A stretch of 64,000 nt of DNA from Halorussus salilacus (GTDB taxonomy: Archaea; Halobacteriota; Halobacteria; Halobacteriales; Haladaptataceae). The DNA lies in NCBI RefSeq assembly GCF_024138125.1, contig NZ_CP099993.1:744001-808000 (forward strand). The letters are read 5' to 3'. Shown one piece after another: positions 1-10,400 of this stretch. Under the pieces are notes generated by a model. It saw nothing but the letters and a program-made list of their open reading frames with translations, was not told where the DNA came from and ran no database searches. Each line of letters starts with the position of its first letter. The stretch's first letter is position 1. The position numbers were made by a program, and so were the translations under genes.

Positions 1-875
1 GCCACGGCCTGTTCGAACCCTTCGACCTCGGCGACTGGGACGCCGAGGAGGTGCTGACCGAGGCCAACCTCGACTTCGACGCGATGCTGTTGGGCGACAA
101 CCACAAGCCCGGCCGGAAGGAGGTCGCGGGCGCGTGGGTCACCTACTGCGGGTCGACCGAGCGCTGTAGCACCGACGAGCGCGAGGACCGGGGGTACAAC
201 ATCGTGGAGTTCGACGGCGAGGTCTCAATCACCCGACGAGGGCTCGACGCTACCCGAGACTTCGCGTTCGTCTCGGTCGACCTCGGCGAGGACGAGGGCA
301 TCGACCGCGTCCGCGAGGCGGTCCGTGAGTACGACCTCGACGACGCGGTCGCCGTCATCGAAATCGAGGGCGAGGGCGAGCAGGTCACGCCCGCACGCGT
401 CGAGGAGTTCGCGCTGGAGGAGGGCGCGCTCGTCGCTCGCGTCAAGGACCGCCGGGAGGTCGAGGAGAGCGACGAGGACGTCGAGGTGTCCTTTGCCGAC
501 CCCGACGACGCGGTCCGAGAGCGCGTCCGGGACCTCGGACTCAGCGAGGCCGCCCGGGATATCGACGAGACGGTGCGGGCGAGCAAGGTCGCCGACTCGA
601 ACGTCCGCGAGTCGGTCCGGAATCGCGTGAGCGCCGTGATGGAGGAAGGCGACCTCACGGCGTTCGAGTCCGCGCCCGACGACGGTGGCCCCGAGGACGA
701 ATCGACCGACGCCGAACCGACCGACGCCGAACCGACCGACCCCAGAGGCGAACCCGAACCGGCCGACGCTGAATCCGGACCGGCCGAGTCGAAGCCCGAA
801 TCCGACGAACCGGCGGCCGACGCCGAACCGACCGACGCTACCGACGACCAGCGTTCGATGGAGGAGTACCTATGA
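1..875 (+). CDS. mre11: DNA double-strand break repair protein Mre11, C-terminal part (5' end outside window)
   Basis: The frame is open from base 3, giving the last 290 residues of the Mre11 nuclease subunit; the phosphoesterase core lies before the window. The visible part begins near the capping region (GDNHKP) and continues into a very acidic, low-complexity tail in which a TDAEP unit recurs around bases 697-745 and again near 825. The final residues QRSMEEYL fit the PCNA-binding PIP-box pattern Q-x-x-M-x-x-Y-L (inference). The stop overlaps the rad50 start by four bases (ATGA, 872-875), so translation is probably coupled. Mre11 with Rad50 tethers and trims broken DNA ends. Identification rests on the Rad50 partner and the general Mre11 tail layout. 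Confidence 0.9.
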   Translation, partial: HGLFEPFDLGDWDAEEVLTEANLDFDAMLLGDNHKPGRKEVAGAWVTYCGSTERCSTDEREDRGYNIVEFDGEVSITRRGLDATRDFAFVSVDLGEDEGIDRVREAVREYDLDDAVAVIEIEGEGEQVTPARVEEFALEEGALVARVKDRREVEESDEDVEVSFADPDDAVRERVRDLGLSEAARDIDETVRASKVADSNVRESVRNRVSAVMEEGDLTAFESAPDDGGPEDESTDAEPTDAEPTDPRGEPEPADAESGPAESKPESDEPAADAEPTDATDDQRSMEEYL

Positions 876-3538
876 AGTTCGAGCGCGTCCGCCTGCACAA
901 CTTCAAGTGCTACGCCGAGGCCGACCTCCGACTCGACGCCGGAGTGACGGTCATCCACGGGCTCAACGGGAGCGGGAAGTCCTCCCTGCTGGAAGCCTGC
1001 TTCTTCGCGCTCTACGGCGCGACGGCGCTCGACAGGACCCTCGACGACGTGGTCACCATCGGGGCCGAGGAGGCCGAAATCGAGCTGTGGTTCACCCACG
1101 AGGGCGGCGACTACCACGTTCGCAGGCGGATTCGGGCGACGGGCGAGCGCGCCCAGACCGCCGAGTGCGTGCTCGAAACGCCCGACGACACCGTCGACGG
1201 CGCGCGCGACGTGCGCGAGGAGATAACCCGGCTGTTCCGGATGGACTCGGAGGCGTTCGTCAACTGCGCGTACGTCCGGCAGGGCGAGGTCAACAAGCTC
1301 ATCAACGCCACGCCGGGCCAGCGCCAGGACATGATCGACGACCTCCTCCAGCTCGGGAAGCTGGAGGAGTACCGCGAGCGCGCCAGCGACGCCCGCCTCG
1401 GGGTCAAGAGCGTGCTGGACGACAAGCGCGGGAGCCTCTCGGAACTCGACGCTCAAGTCGAGGCCAAAGAGGAAAAGGACCTCCACGCCCGTCTCAACGA
1501 CCTCGAATCCGACCTCGAGGAGGTCGAGGCCGACATCGAGGACTTCGAGGACAACCGCGAGACCGCCCGGAAGACCCGCGATCAGGCCATAGAGGTGCTC
1601 GACTCCTACGAGGAGAAGCGCGAGGAGCTCGAATCGCTCGAAGACGACATCGAGGAACTGGAGTCCGAGATCGGCGAGACCGAACAGGAGCGAGTCGAAC
1701 ACGCCGAGCGCGTGCGAGAGCTCCGCGAGTGCATCGAGGACCGCGAAGCCGAAGTCGAGGACCTGCTCTCGGAGACCGCCCTCGACTCGGCCGACGAGGA
1801 CGCCATCGAGGCCCGAATCGACGAACTCGACGCCGAGGACGAGGACCTCGCGGCCGACCTCAACGACGCGAAGACGCAGGCCCAGATGTTCGGCAATCAG
1901 GCCGACAACCTCGCCGACCGGGCCGAGGAGTTCGAGTCGCGGGCCGAACGGAAGCGCGAGGACGCCGCCGACCTCGACGCCGAGGCCGAGGAGGCCGAGG
2001 CCGACCTCGAACGGCGCCGCGAGAAGCGCGGCCAGTTGGACGACGACATCGAGACCGAGATGGCGAAGTTCGAGGACGCACCGGTCGAGTTCGGCGACGC
2101 GGAGGCGTACCTCGAAGGCCGACGCGAGGCTCGCGCCGACCTCCGAAGCCGGATTCAGGACGTGAAAGCCGACCTCCAGAGCGCCCGCGACGGCGTGGCG
2201 GAGGCCGAGTCGCTCCTCGAAGAAGGCAGGTGTCCCGAGTGCGGCCAGCCCGTCGAGGACTCGCCGCACGTCGATTCGCTCGCCGAGGACCGCGAGCGCG
2301 TCGACGACCTCGAATCCGAACTCGCCGACCTCCGCGAGCGAGCCGACGACCTCGCCGACGCGGTCGAACGCGCCGAAGCACTCGCGGAAGCCGAGCGGGA
2401 AGTCGACCGGCTCCGCGAGAACCGCGAGCTGGCCGCCCAATCGGTCACGGACCGAGAGGAGACCGTCGCCGAGAAGCGCGAGGAGGCCGAGTCGCTCCGG
2501 GAGGAGGCCGACGAACTCGACGCCGAGGCCGAGGAGAAGCGCGAGGACGCCGAAGGCCTCCGCGAGAAGGCCGCGGAGCACCGCGAGACTGTCGAGGACC
2601 TCGAAGCCGAGCGCGAGAAACTGGCCGACGAGCGCGAGCGAATCGCCGAGATTCGGGAGCTACGCGCCGACATCGCCGACGCGGAGGACGACATCGAGCG
2701 CCACCGCGAGAAGCGTGCGAGTCTCGCAGACCAGAACGACCTCCGCCGCGAGCGGCTCGCCGACAAGCGCGACCGTCGGGCCGACCTCCGGGAGGCCTAC
2801 GACGAGGAGAAGGTCGAATCGGCCCGCGACGACAGAGAGCGCGCCGAGAACTATCTGGAGCAGGTCGAGGCGAAGTTGGAGGAGCTACGCGACCGGCGCG
2901 ACGACCTTCAGAGCCGCATCGGCGGCGTGAAGAGCGAGATAGAGGAACTCGAAGGTCTGCGCGAGCGCCGCGAGGAACTGGCCGAGCAGGTCGAGTCACT
3001 GGAGTCGCTACGCGACGAGACCGCCGACCTCCAAGAGATGTACGGCGACCTCCGGGCGGAACTCCGCCAGCGCAACGTCGACCACCTCGAAGGGATGCTC
3101 AACGAGGTGTTCGACCTGATATACCAGAACGACTCGTACGCGCGCATCGAGCTCGACGGCGAGTACGAACTCACCGTCTACCAGAAGGACGGCGAACCAC
3201 TCGACCCCGAACAGCTGTCGGGCGGCGAGCGCGCGCTGTTCAATCTCAGCCTCCGGTGTGCCATCTATCGCCTGCTCGCGGAGGGCATCGAGGGCGGCGC
3301 GCCGATGCCGCCGCTCATCCTCGACGAGCCGACCGTTTTCCTCGACTCGGGCCACGTCTCACAGCTCGTGGAACTGGTCGAGTCGATGCGCGAGCTGGGC
3401 GTCGAGCAGATCGTCGTCGTGAGCCACGACGACGAACTGGTCGCCGCGGCCGACGACGTGGTGTGGGTCGAGAAGGACTCGGTCTCGAACCGCTCGACCG
3501 TCGAGCGCCGGGACGCGGTGCTGGAGGCCGCCGACTGA
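872..3538 (+). CDS. rad50: DNA double-strand break repair ATPase Rad50
   Basis: An 888-residue SMC-like ATPase that bridges and remodels broken DNA with Mre11. Walker [10 protein letters not shown] is at residues 30-38, a long charged coiled coil fills about 170-720, the zinc hook CPEC sits at 454-457 in its middle, the ABC signature LSGGE is at 782-786 and Walker B LILDEP begins at 815. Length and order match archaeal Rad50. The ATG overlaps the mre11 stop, marking a two-gene operon. The repetitive Glu/Arg coiled coil causes very long spurious ORFs on the opposite strand (for example 143-2581), which I disregard. Confidence 0.97.
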   Translation: MKFERVRLHNFKCYAEADLRLDAGVTVIHGLNGSGKSSLLEACFFALYGATALDRTLDDVVTIGAEEAEIELWFTHEGGDYHVRRRIRATGERAQTAECVLETPDDTVDGARDVREEITRLFRMDSEAFVNCAYVRQGEVNKLINATPGQRQDMIDDLLQLGKLEEYRERASDARLGVKSVLDDKRGSLSELDAQVEAKEEKDLHARLNDLESDLEEVEADIEDFEDNRETARKTRDQAIEVLDSYEEKREELESLEDDIEELESEIGETEQERVEHAERVRELRECIEDREAEVEDLLSETALDSADEDAIEARIDELDAEDEDLAADLNDAKTQAQMFGNQADNLADRAEEFESRAERKREDAADLDAEAEEAEADLERRREKRGQLDDDIETEMAKFEDAPVEFGDAEAYLEGRREARADLRSRIQDVKADLQSARDGVAEAESLLEEGRCPECGQPVEDSPHVDSLAEDRERVDDLESELADLRERADDLADAVERAEALAEAEREVDRLRENRELAAQSVTDREETVAEKREEAESLREEADELDAEAEEKREDAEGLREKAAEHRETVEDLEAEREKLADERERIAEIRELRADIADAEDDIERHREKRASLADQNDLRRERLADKRDRRADLREAYDEEKVESARDDRERAENYLEQVEAKLEELRDRRDDLQSRIGGVKSEIEELEGLRERREELAEQVESLESLRDETADLQEMYGDLRAELRQRNVDHLEGMLNEVFDLIYQNDSYARIELDGEYELTVYQKDGEPLDPEQLSGGERALFNLSLRCAIYRLLAEGIEGGAPMPPLILDEPTVFLDSGHVSQLVELVESMRELGVEQIVVVSHDDELVAAADDVVWVEKDSVSNRSTVERRDAVLEAAD

Positions 3539-3656
3539 CGGATTTCGGTCTCCCTCCCGATTCGTCGGACTGCCGTGGGCTGAACGGACTCCGCTCGGCG
3601 ACCTCGCCAGGTCCGATACCCAAATTCTTATGGTCTCGGGACGGTCGAGAAGGCGT

Positions 3657-6164
3657 ATGCGACCTATATCGAAGGCGATAACTCTCCTTCTCGTCAGTTC
3701 GCTCGCCGTGACGGCGGCGAGCGTCGGCGTCGTCGCAACCGGTGAAGCCGCCGGGGTCGGCACGGCGTCCGAGCACGTCGACGCCGTTACCCCCGCGGAG
3801 ACCGAACGCAATTCGACGGTCGCCCGGTCGCAGGCCGAATCCGGCGAGTTGGTGGTGGAGACGACCTTCTCACTCGAAGACGTCGATTCCGACGAGATTC
3901 GGGTGGTGAGGGAGTACCACTTGGGGAGCGGCGTCGATAGCGTCGAGGAGACGGTCGACCATCCCATCCGGGACGTCTCGACGTCGCACATGTCCGAGAG
4001 CGGGGGCGGGTCCGAGACCACGTTCCGCTGGGACGGCACGGGCGACGTCGCCAGAGTCGAGTACGTCGCCGACGCCAATGACCTCGGACGACTGCGAAGC
4101 GACCACTCGGGCCCCAAGCACGCCGCGCGCGGCGATGGCTACGCGGTCGTCGGCGCGACCTACGACGGCCTCCGCACGGACGCCGACACCACCGTCGGCG
4201 AGGTCGCGGTCGACGGGGAAGGAACCGCGGGTGAGACCTTCGCGGTGCTCGGACCGTACGAGGAGCACGTCGAGGAGGTCGAGGACGGTCAGGTCCGACT
4301 CGTCGTTCCCGACCACGCCGCCTTCGAGGCGGAGCCGAACGATGTGCTGGACGGGATTCGGGCGACCGACGAGCAGATAGACGCTGGCGTCTCGCCCGGG
4401 GCCAACGCCACCTTCATCGCGGTGAACCACTCACTCGGGGCACCGTCGGGAATCGAGTACGACAGCGGGTTCGGGTCCGAGGACCGGGCCAGCGACGTCG
4501 TCGTGGTGGACAACAGTTCCGACACGTTTTCGCCCATCTGGGAGCACGAGACGGTCCACCAGCGAAAGCAGTCCTACCGGACCGCCGACTCGGCGAAGTG
4601 GACCACCGAAGGAAACCCCCAGTACTACGGTCGCCTGCTCAGGTGGACCCAGGGTCACACCGAATTCGACCGGTTCAGGACGCATTTCAGTCTAGTCGAC
4701 GGCCACGCGAACGCCCGGCTATCCGACCCGGACACATGGGCGGGCGAACCCATTCCCGCCTCGAACTACGAGAAGGGTGCGCGGATGACCGCGTGGCTCG
4801 ACGCCGAAATCCGGAACGAGACCGACGGCGAGCGGAGCTACGAAGACGTGCTCCGGCGGATGAACGACCACTCGGGCCGACTCACCCACGGGGAGTTCCT
4901 CGACATCGTCGGCGATGTGGGTGGGTCCGACCTCGAATCAGCGGTCGACCGGTACGTGACGACCGACGCCGTCCCGCCGGAACCGCCGCAAAATCCGTAT
5001 CTGTACTCCGACGACGACATCGACTCGAACCTCTCGGTCGAACGCACCGACCCGAACGCCACCCCGGAGATGCATCCCGGCGGGCGGGTCATGGTTCCGG
5101 TCGAGGTGACCAACCACGGGTCCGAAGCGAGCGTGGCTCTCGGGTTCGAGTTCGCTCGACTCGACAACTGGACGTTCTTCGCTGGCGGGTCGGACACCGA
5201 CTTCGAACCGGTCCCCGGGGCCGACACGGGGTACTTCCAAGTCCCCGCCGGGGAGACCGAGACGGTCGACCTCTACTTCGTCGTGCCGGACAACGAGTCG
5301 GTCGAGTCCCACGACTTCGAGGTCACCGCGCGCGACCTCGCGGGCGAACAGGCCGCCCTCGACGGGAGCATCGAGGTGGTCGAGAAGGGGGCCGACAGTT
5401 CCGATGACTCGGAAGAGAGCGACGAGTCGGACGAGTCCGAGTCGGTCCCGCCGCCGTCGGCGGTCGGGATGGAGCTCGATTCCCCCGAACAGGTCGGGAC
5501 GACGGGCGAGAACGGGAGCGTCCCGGTCTATTCCGAAGGGCAGTCGCTGGACGTGACGCCGACGTTCGAGGCCACGAACTACACCGTGGAGTCCGTCGAG
5601 GTCCTCGTCAACGAGTCGAGAATCGTGAACCGAGCGAAAACGAACGTCCGGACCCGAGCGGAAAACGACACCGTAGCTACCGAGCCCAACCGGACGTTCC
5701 GGCTGTCGGATTCCGACGCTGGGTCCAAGAACGTGACCGTCAGGATGACCCTCGAGAACGGCGGGGTCGTCGAACGCAACCGGACCGTGTTGTTCAACGA
5801 CGAGCCCGAGGTGAGTATACACGGGTACAAGCGCGACCAGACGGGAGTTAAGAAGTTCCTCAAGGCGGGAGTGACCGACGACTACGGTGACCTCGAGTAT
5901 CGATGGATTGTCGACGGCGAGCAAGTCGGGACCGAGGACCACTACGAGTACGAGTACCCGGACGGTCGGGAGAACGTCACGCTGGTTGTCACCGACGAGT
6001 ACGGGGCGACCGCGAGGGAGTCGCGGACGTTCGAGGGGAGTCCGGGTCCGATGACGGTCTGGCTCGTCGCGATGGAATTCGCTCGGTCGACGCCGACACC
6101 CGTGTTGCTCGGAGGCGGTCTGGCGGTGGTCGCGGTCGGCCTGCTCGGGTGGCGGCTACGGTAG
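3657..6164 (+). CDS. Secreted, membrane-anchored HExxH metallopeptidase-like protein (M1/M61-like)
   Basis: An 835-residue surface protein. A hydrophobic signal segment covers about residues 6-30. The zinc motif HETVH lies at 297-301, followed 17 residues later by an acidic residue in TEGNPQYYG, the arrangement of gluzincin peptidases such as M1/M61. Then come beta-rich, PKD/CARDB-like domains, a Ser/Asp/Glu-rich linker near 590, and a C-terminal membrane helix ending in WRLR. Many N-x-S/T sites suit an exported haloarchaeal glycoprotein. ATG 3657 is chosen over 3630 because an AAATTCTTAT box (3622-3631) lies about 30 bases upstream, as in leaderless transcripts. The substrate is unknown. Confidence 0.75.
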   Translation: MRPISKAITLLLVSSLAVTAASVGVVATGEAAGVGTASEHVDAVTPAETERNSTVARSQAESGELVVETTFSLEDVDSDEIRVVREYHLGSGVDSVEETVDHPIRDVSTSHMSESGGGSETTFRWDGTGDVARVEYVADANDLGRLRSDHSGPKHAARGDGYAVVGATYDGLRTDADTTVGEVAVDGEGTAGETFAVLGPYEEHVEEVEDGQVRLVVPDHAAFEAEPNDVLDGIRATDEQIDAGVSPGANATFIAVNHSLGAPSGIEYDSGFGSEDRASDVVVVDNSSDTFSPIWEHETVHQRKQSYRTADSAKWTTEGNPQYYGRLLRWTQGHTEFDRFRTHFSLVDGHANARLSDPDTWAGEPIPASNYEKGARMTAWLDAEIRNETDGERSYEDVLRRMNDHSGRLTHGEFLDIVGDVGGSDLESAVDRYVTTDAVPPEPPQNPYLYSDDDIDSNLSVERTDPNATPEMHPGGRVMVPVEVTNHGSEASVALGFEFARLDNWTFFAGGSDTDFEPVPGADTGYFQVPAGETETVDLYFVVPDNESVESHDFEVTARDLAGEQAALDGSIEVVEKGADSSDDSEESDESDESESVPPPSAVGMELDSPEQVGTTGENGSVPVYSEGQSLDVTPTFEATNYTVESVEVLVNESRIVNRAKTNVRTRAENDTVATEPNRTFRLSDSDAGSKNVTVRMTLENGGVVERNRTVLFNDEPEVSIHGYKRDQTGVKKFLKAGVTDDYGDLEYRWIVDGEQVGTEDHYEYEYPDGRENVTLVVTDEYGATARESRTFEGSPGPMTVWLVAMEFARSTPTPVLLGGGLAVVAVGLLGWRLR

Positions 6165-6221
6165 CGCTTGGGACACTCGCCCTCCCGCGACGGCGTGCTC
6201 ACCGGTGTTGGACACCGGTCG

Positions 6222-6644
6222 TCAGTCGAGCAGATTCGTCAGTCCCTCGTCGGCCAGTTCGGTCGTGGCGTAGCCGCGCTCGCCAGCCACCTCGGCCTCC
6301 TCGACGAGGCCCGCGACGCGGAACTCCGTCAGGGCCCCGAGCAGGTCGCTCTCACAGAGGTCTGTGGCGTCGAGCAGGTACCTGACCGAGTGGGGGCCCC
6401 GCTCGTGGAGTTCCACGAGGAGGCCGAGCGCGCGCTCGTCGTGAACAGCCGTCAGAATCGTTCGGACGGACTCGGGGACGGCTCGCGCCGCGGTCGAAAG
6501 CGGCGACTCTCCCTCGACGGGATCGAGTTCGTCGGCGTCGCGGTAGGTCTCCGCGCCGGTCTCGGGGTCCCGGACCTTCCAGGAGTCGCCCGACGCCGTG
6601 ACGAGCAGATAGCGGTCCCCCTCGGGGTCTCGGACCGTTCGCAT
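6222..6644 (-). CDS. Haloarchaeal winged-helix-like protein
   Basis: A 140-residue soluble acidic protein. The N-terminal 45 residues form a small beta-rich segment (RDPEGDRYLLV, SGDSWKVRDPETG). The C-terminal two thirds read as a winged helix (ERALGLLVELHERGPHSVRYLL then a recognition-helix-like ESDLLGALTEFRVAGLVEE), suggesting DNA binding or a structural helix-turn-helix role. It is convergent with the preceding peptidase gene, 57 bases away. Its promoter region holds the 22-base tandem repeats at 6674-6739. I recognise the family only as haloarchaea-specific; function unknown. Confidence 0.75.
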   Translation of the reverse strand: MRTVRDPEGDRYLLVTASGDSWKVRDPETGAETYRDADELDPVEGESPLSTAARAVPESVRTILTAVHDERALGLLVELHERGPHSVRYLLDATDLCESDLLGALTEFRVAGLVEEAEVAGERGYATTELADEGLTNLLD

Positions 6645-6673
6645 GCCCGGACGTAGGCGGCCTCCGGGGTTAG

Positions 6674-6739
6674 TCCTTCCGAACTCCGGGGTCAGTCCTT
6701 CCGAACTCCGGGGTCAGTCCTTCCGAACTCCGGGGTTAG
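6674..6739. repeat. Three tandem 22-bp repeats in a gene boundary
   Basis: Three consecutive copies of a 22-base unit (TCCTTCCGAACTCCGGGG plus TCAG or TTAG) occupy 6674-6695, 6696-6717 and 6718-6739, preceded by a partial copy from 6662. The block sits between the start of the winged-helix gene (6644) and the stop of the next minus-strand gene, whose TAA (6738-6736) is part of the last unit. It could be operator repeats for the downstream gene or a 3' end expansion. Confidence 0.9.
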
Positions 6740-7059
6740 TCCTCCCGGACGGACCTGTAGCGGAACCACCCGCGGGCGAAGGCGACGACGCCGACCGCGA
6801 ACAGCGCCCCGCCGACCCGCCACCTCCCCTCGAACCCAACGAGCATCAGCCCGAGGCTCGCGGCGAACAGCGCGACGTTGAACAGCAGGACCAGCGTCCA
6901 GAACTGGCGCTTGAGGTCGGGGTCGGCGTCCTGCTCGGAGAGGCCCCCCACCCTCGGAGGGTCTGGCCGGAGGCCCTCTGCGGGGTCGTCGGGGCGAAGG
7001 TCTATTTCGGCCTGGTCGGCGTCGTCGAACGGGTCCTCGAACGGGTCGTCGGTCGGCAC
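6736..7059 (-). CDS. Small two-helix membrane protein, haloarchaeal
   Basis: A 107-residue protein from a GTG at 7059 (start inferred; the longer frame upstream overlaps the next gene and has noncoding composition). The acidic N-terminal half (DDPFEDPFDD) is followed by two hydrophobic helices (LVLLFNVALFAASLGLMLVG and VGGALFAVGVVAFARGWF) and a basic C-terminus. Similar to a haloarchaeal membrane family I recall as DUF7322; function unknown. It lies 38 bases after the 62-residue gene on the same strand and is probably co-transcribed with it. Confidence 0.7.
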   Translation of the reverse strand: MPTDDPFEDPFDDADQAEIDLRPDDPAEGLRPDPPRVGGLSEQDADPDLKRQFWTLVLLFNVALFAASLGLMLVGFEGRWRVGGALFAVGVVAFARGWFRYRSVRED

Positions 7060-7097
7060 TCTCGGAGCTTCGAAAAGCAACGGGGAAAGTAGTTCGG

Positions 7098-7286
7098 TTA
7101 GGTCTGCTCGTCGAGCGTCAGCGTGCTCCCCGCTTTCAACCACGCCAGCGGATTCTGGGAGTCGTAGAATACGACGCCGTCGTCCGTATCGTAGGCTTCG
7201 ACGGTCGCCTCCGTCTGCCCGTCGGCTTCGGGAAGCGCGGCTTCCGCACGGTCCAGCTCGTCGCCGGGGTTGGCGTGGTCGGACAT
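7098..7286 (-). CDS. Small conserved haloarchaeal protein (62 aa)
   Basis: A 62-residue acidic protein starting MSDHANPGDEL and ending LAWLKAGSTLTLDEQT. The ATG at 7286 is preferred to the upstream in-frame start because conserved-looking sequence begins there. The pattern of an acidic head, a short beta segment and a terminal AW-containing stretch resembles small haloarchaeal proteins (family label DUF7331 from memory); the 41-residue gene at 22955 shows a comparable ending. It is divergent from polB. Function unknown. Confidence 0.6.
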   Translation of the reverse strand: MSDHANPGDELDRAEAALPEADGQTEATVEAYDTDDGVVFYDSQNPLAWLKAGSTLTLDEQT

Positions 7287-7403
7287 TGGCGTCACCACAC
7301 CCCATGGTAAGTGTTAGCACATTATATGTCTTTCCATTCGACAAACGATTGCGAGGGTGCAGAAAGGGAGAGTTTTTACCCGGAAGCGCCAAAGCCGGGA
7401 CAC

Positions 7404-10400
7404 ATGAGCAATCCGGGGTCAGACGAGCGACAATCCGACCTCCATCGATTCACCGACGGAGGCGACGGCGGGCGCGATGTCGAGGCGGAAGCGCGGGCCG
7501 TCGCCGGGAGTGACACTCAGCGCGCCGATACCGTGGTCGACGCCGACGACTGGCTCCCCGAGCCAACCGGCGAAGTCGAGATGGCGGTGACGCAGGTCGA
7601 CTACACCATCGAGGGTTCGGGCGACGACGAAGCGCCGGTGATGCATGTGTTCGGGCGCACGTCCGACAACGAACTCGAACACGTCCGCGCGTTCGGCTTC
7701 CGACCGTACTTCTACGCGCCGACCGACTCGCTCGACGCCCCGCCCGAGGAGGAGTTCGACCGCCTCACGGGAAGCGAGACCACCGACGAAAACGGCGACC
7801 CCTACGAGAGCATCCGCGGCGAGCGGCTGACCAAGATATTCGGTCAGACGCCCCGAGACGTGGGAAACGTCCGCGACCACTTCGACCACTACGAGGCCGA
7901 CATCCTGTTCCCGAATAGGTTCCTCATCGACAAGGACATAAACAGCGGTATCCGGGTGCCCGAGCGCCGCGGCGAGGACGGCGACCTCTACGTCCCCCAC
8001 GAGGAGGTCGTCGCCGCCGAGGTGGACGCCGACCCGCGCGTGAACTACTTCGACATCGAGGTCGACGACCGCTCGGGCTTCCCCGAGGATGGCGAGGAGC
8101 GAATCGTCTGTCTCACCAGCTTCGACTCCTACGACGACACGTACGTCGCGTGGCTCTACGACGCCCCGGACGGGGACGCGGCGGTTCCCGAGAACCTCTC
8201 GGACTACGACCCCATCGAGGACGCCGACATCGACGTGGAGGTGCGGACGTTCGACGACGAGCGCGCGATGCTGGAGGCGTTTCTGGACTACATCGACGAG
8301 ACCGACCCGGATATCCTGACCGGCTGGAACTGCCTTCCGGCGGACAGCGAAATCCAGATGGCCGATGGGACGGAAAAAGAGATTCAAAACGTCGAAATCG
8401 GCGACGAGATCGTCGGTTCCGAGGACCAGAAAACGACGACTGCGAGAGTCACAAATAAATGGCGGAGCGAGAAGGAAGTTCTCGAATTCGGCTTGGCTGA
8501 CGGGACGACGCTCAGATCATCCGAAGAGCACCGTATCATGGTCGGCGACGACGAGACCGTCGATTGGAAGGAGGGAGGTGAAATCGAACCGGGTGATTAC
8601 GTACTTAAACCCCGAAAATTCCGGGTCGAAAGTACGACGGTTCCGACCATGGAGGAACTCGTCCCGGCAGAGAAACAGCGGTTCGACGACAAAGAGGCGA
8701 TTAGCGAGCTCAAAGACGAACTCCCGTACGGGGCAGTTACCGAGCTTTCAAGTGAGTTCGATGTCTCGAAGGAAGTTCTCTATCACCCCGAGACATCCGT
8801 TTGGGACGTAGAGCGATATGTCCACGCTTCGAACCAGTACGATGTGCCGGTTCCCGACGGTGGCACCGTCTACAAGCGAACAGGAGCCGATTTAAATCGT
8901 GAACTGACCGAACGGGAATTGTATCTCGCGGGATTGGTACTGACTGACGGGACGATGTCGACGGAGTACGGAATCCGGTTCTACAACACGCGAACGGAAC
9001 TGCACGAGCAATTCCCCGGTGAGAACGCACTTCAACCGGATGGAAAGGGATGCTACAAGCAGAACGTGCTCGACTATGCGACGATGTACGCGTTCCACGG
9101 ACTCGGGATTCCATTCGGCAACAAGAACGACGGCGAGGTCGACTTCTCGACAGTTTATCAGCTTCCCGAGAAGTATATCGCGCAGTTCCTCGCGGGTGTG
9201 ATCGACGGTGACGGTTGCATCTCTCACAACATTACAGTAGCGGCTGAAAACCGGAGTATCGGTCGTTGGTACGCGAAGCTGTTCCGACGACTCGGAATCT
9301 ATGCGAGACAACGCGGACACAAGATCGAAATCCCCGGGTCGAAGCGAGAGGTAGGGCGTCTTCGCGAGACGGTTCTCCCCCATATGTGCCACTCGGAGAA
9401 AGTCGAACGGCTCGAAACGTTCGAAGCCGGAAAGAGCCAGCAGTCGGAGAACATTCCGTACGCCCTCTTCGAAGCGGAGACTGGAACCGACGCCAAGCGT
9501 ATCGGTCGGGACAAGCACCGACGGAATATCAACCTGAAGCGCCACGAGACAGACTGCGAAGAATGGGAGGAGTACGTCTTCGTTCCGGTCGAGCAGGTCG
9601 AGCAAACTGAGACCGAGACGACGTACGACATCGAAACGACGACGCACAATTTCGTCGCCGAAGACTGCCTCGTCCACAACTGCGACGACTTCGACGTTCC
9701 GTACTTGCTCGACCGTATCGATACCCTCCAAAACGCACACGAGTACGACCTCGACTCCCAGCGCCTCTCGCGCGTCAACGAGGTGTGGCGCTCGGACTGG
9801 GGCGGCCCGTCGGTCAAGGGCCGGGTCGTGTTCGACCTGCTGTACGCCTACAAGCGCACCCAGTTCAGCGAACTCGAATCCTACCGGCTCGACGCGGTCG
9901 GCGAGACCGAACTCGGGGTCGGCAAGGAGCGCTACCCCGGCGACATCGGCGATCTCTGGGAGGACGACCCCGAGCGCCTGCTGGAGTACAACCTCCGGGA
10001 CGTCGAGATATGCGTCGAACTCGACCGCAAGCAGGACATCGTCTCCTTCTGGGAGGAGGTCGCCTCCTTCGTCGGCTGTAAGCTGGAGGACGCGACCACG
10101 CCCGGCGACGCGGTCGACGTCTACGTCCTCCACAAGGCCCACGGCCGGTTCGCGCTCCCCTCGAAGGGCCAGCAGGAGAGCGAGGACTACGAGGGCGGCG
10201 CGGTGTTCGAGCCCATCACGGGCGTCAAGGAGAACGTCACCGTGCTCGACCTGAAGAGCCTCTACCCCATGTCGATGGCGACCATCAACGCCTCGCCCGA
10301 GACGAAGGTCGACCCAGACGAGTACGAGAGCCGGGAGGCATTCGAGCGCGCGACGTACCGCGCGCCGAACGGCACCCACTTCCGCAAGGACAAGGACGGC

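Noticed and set aside
143-2581. Long minus-strand ORF antisense to mre11/rad50 (812 aa)
   Set aside because: It is the shadow of the repetitive coiled-coil codons of Rad50 at high GC; its translation is Leu/Val/Gly/Arg-rich with no domain.
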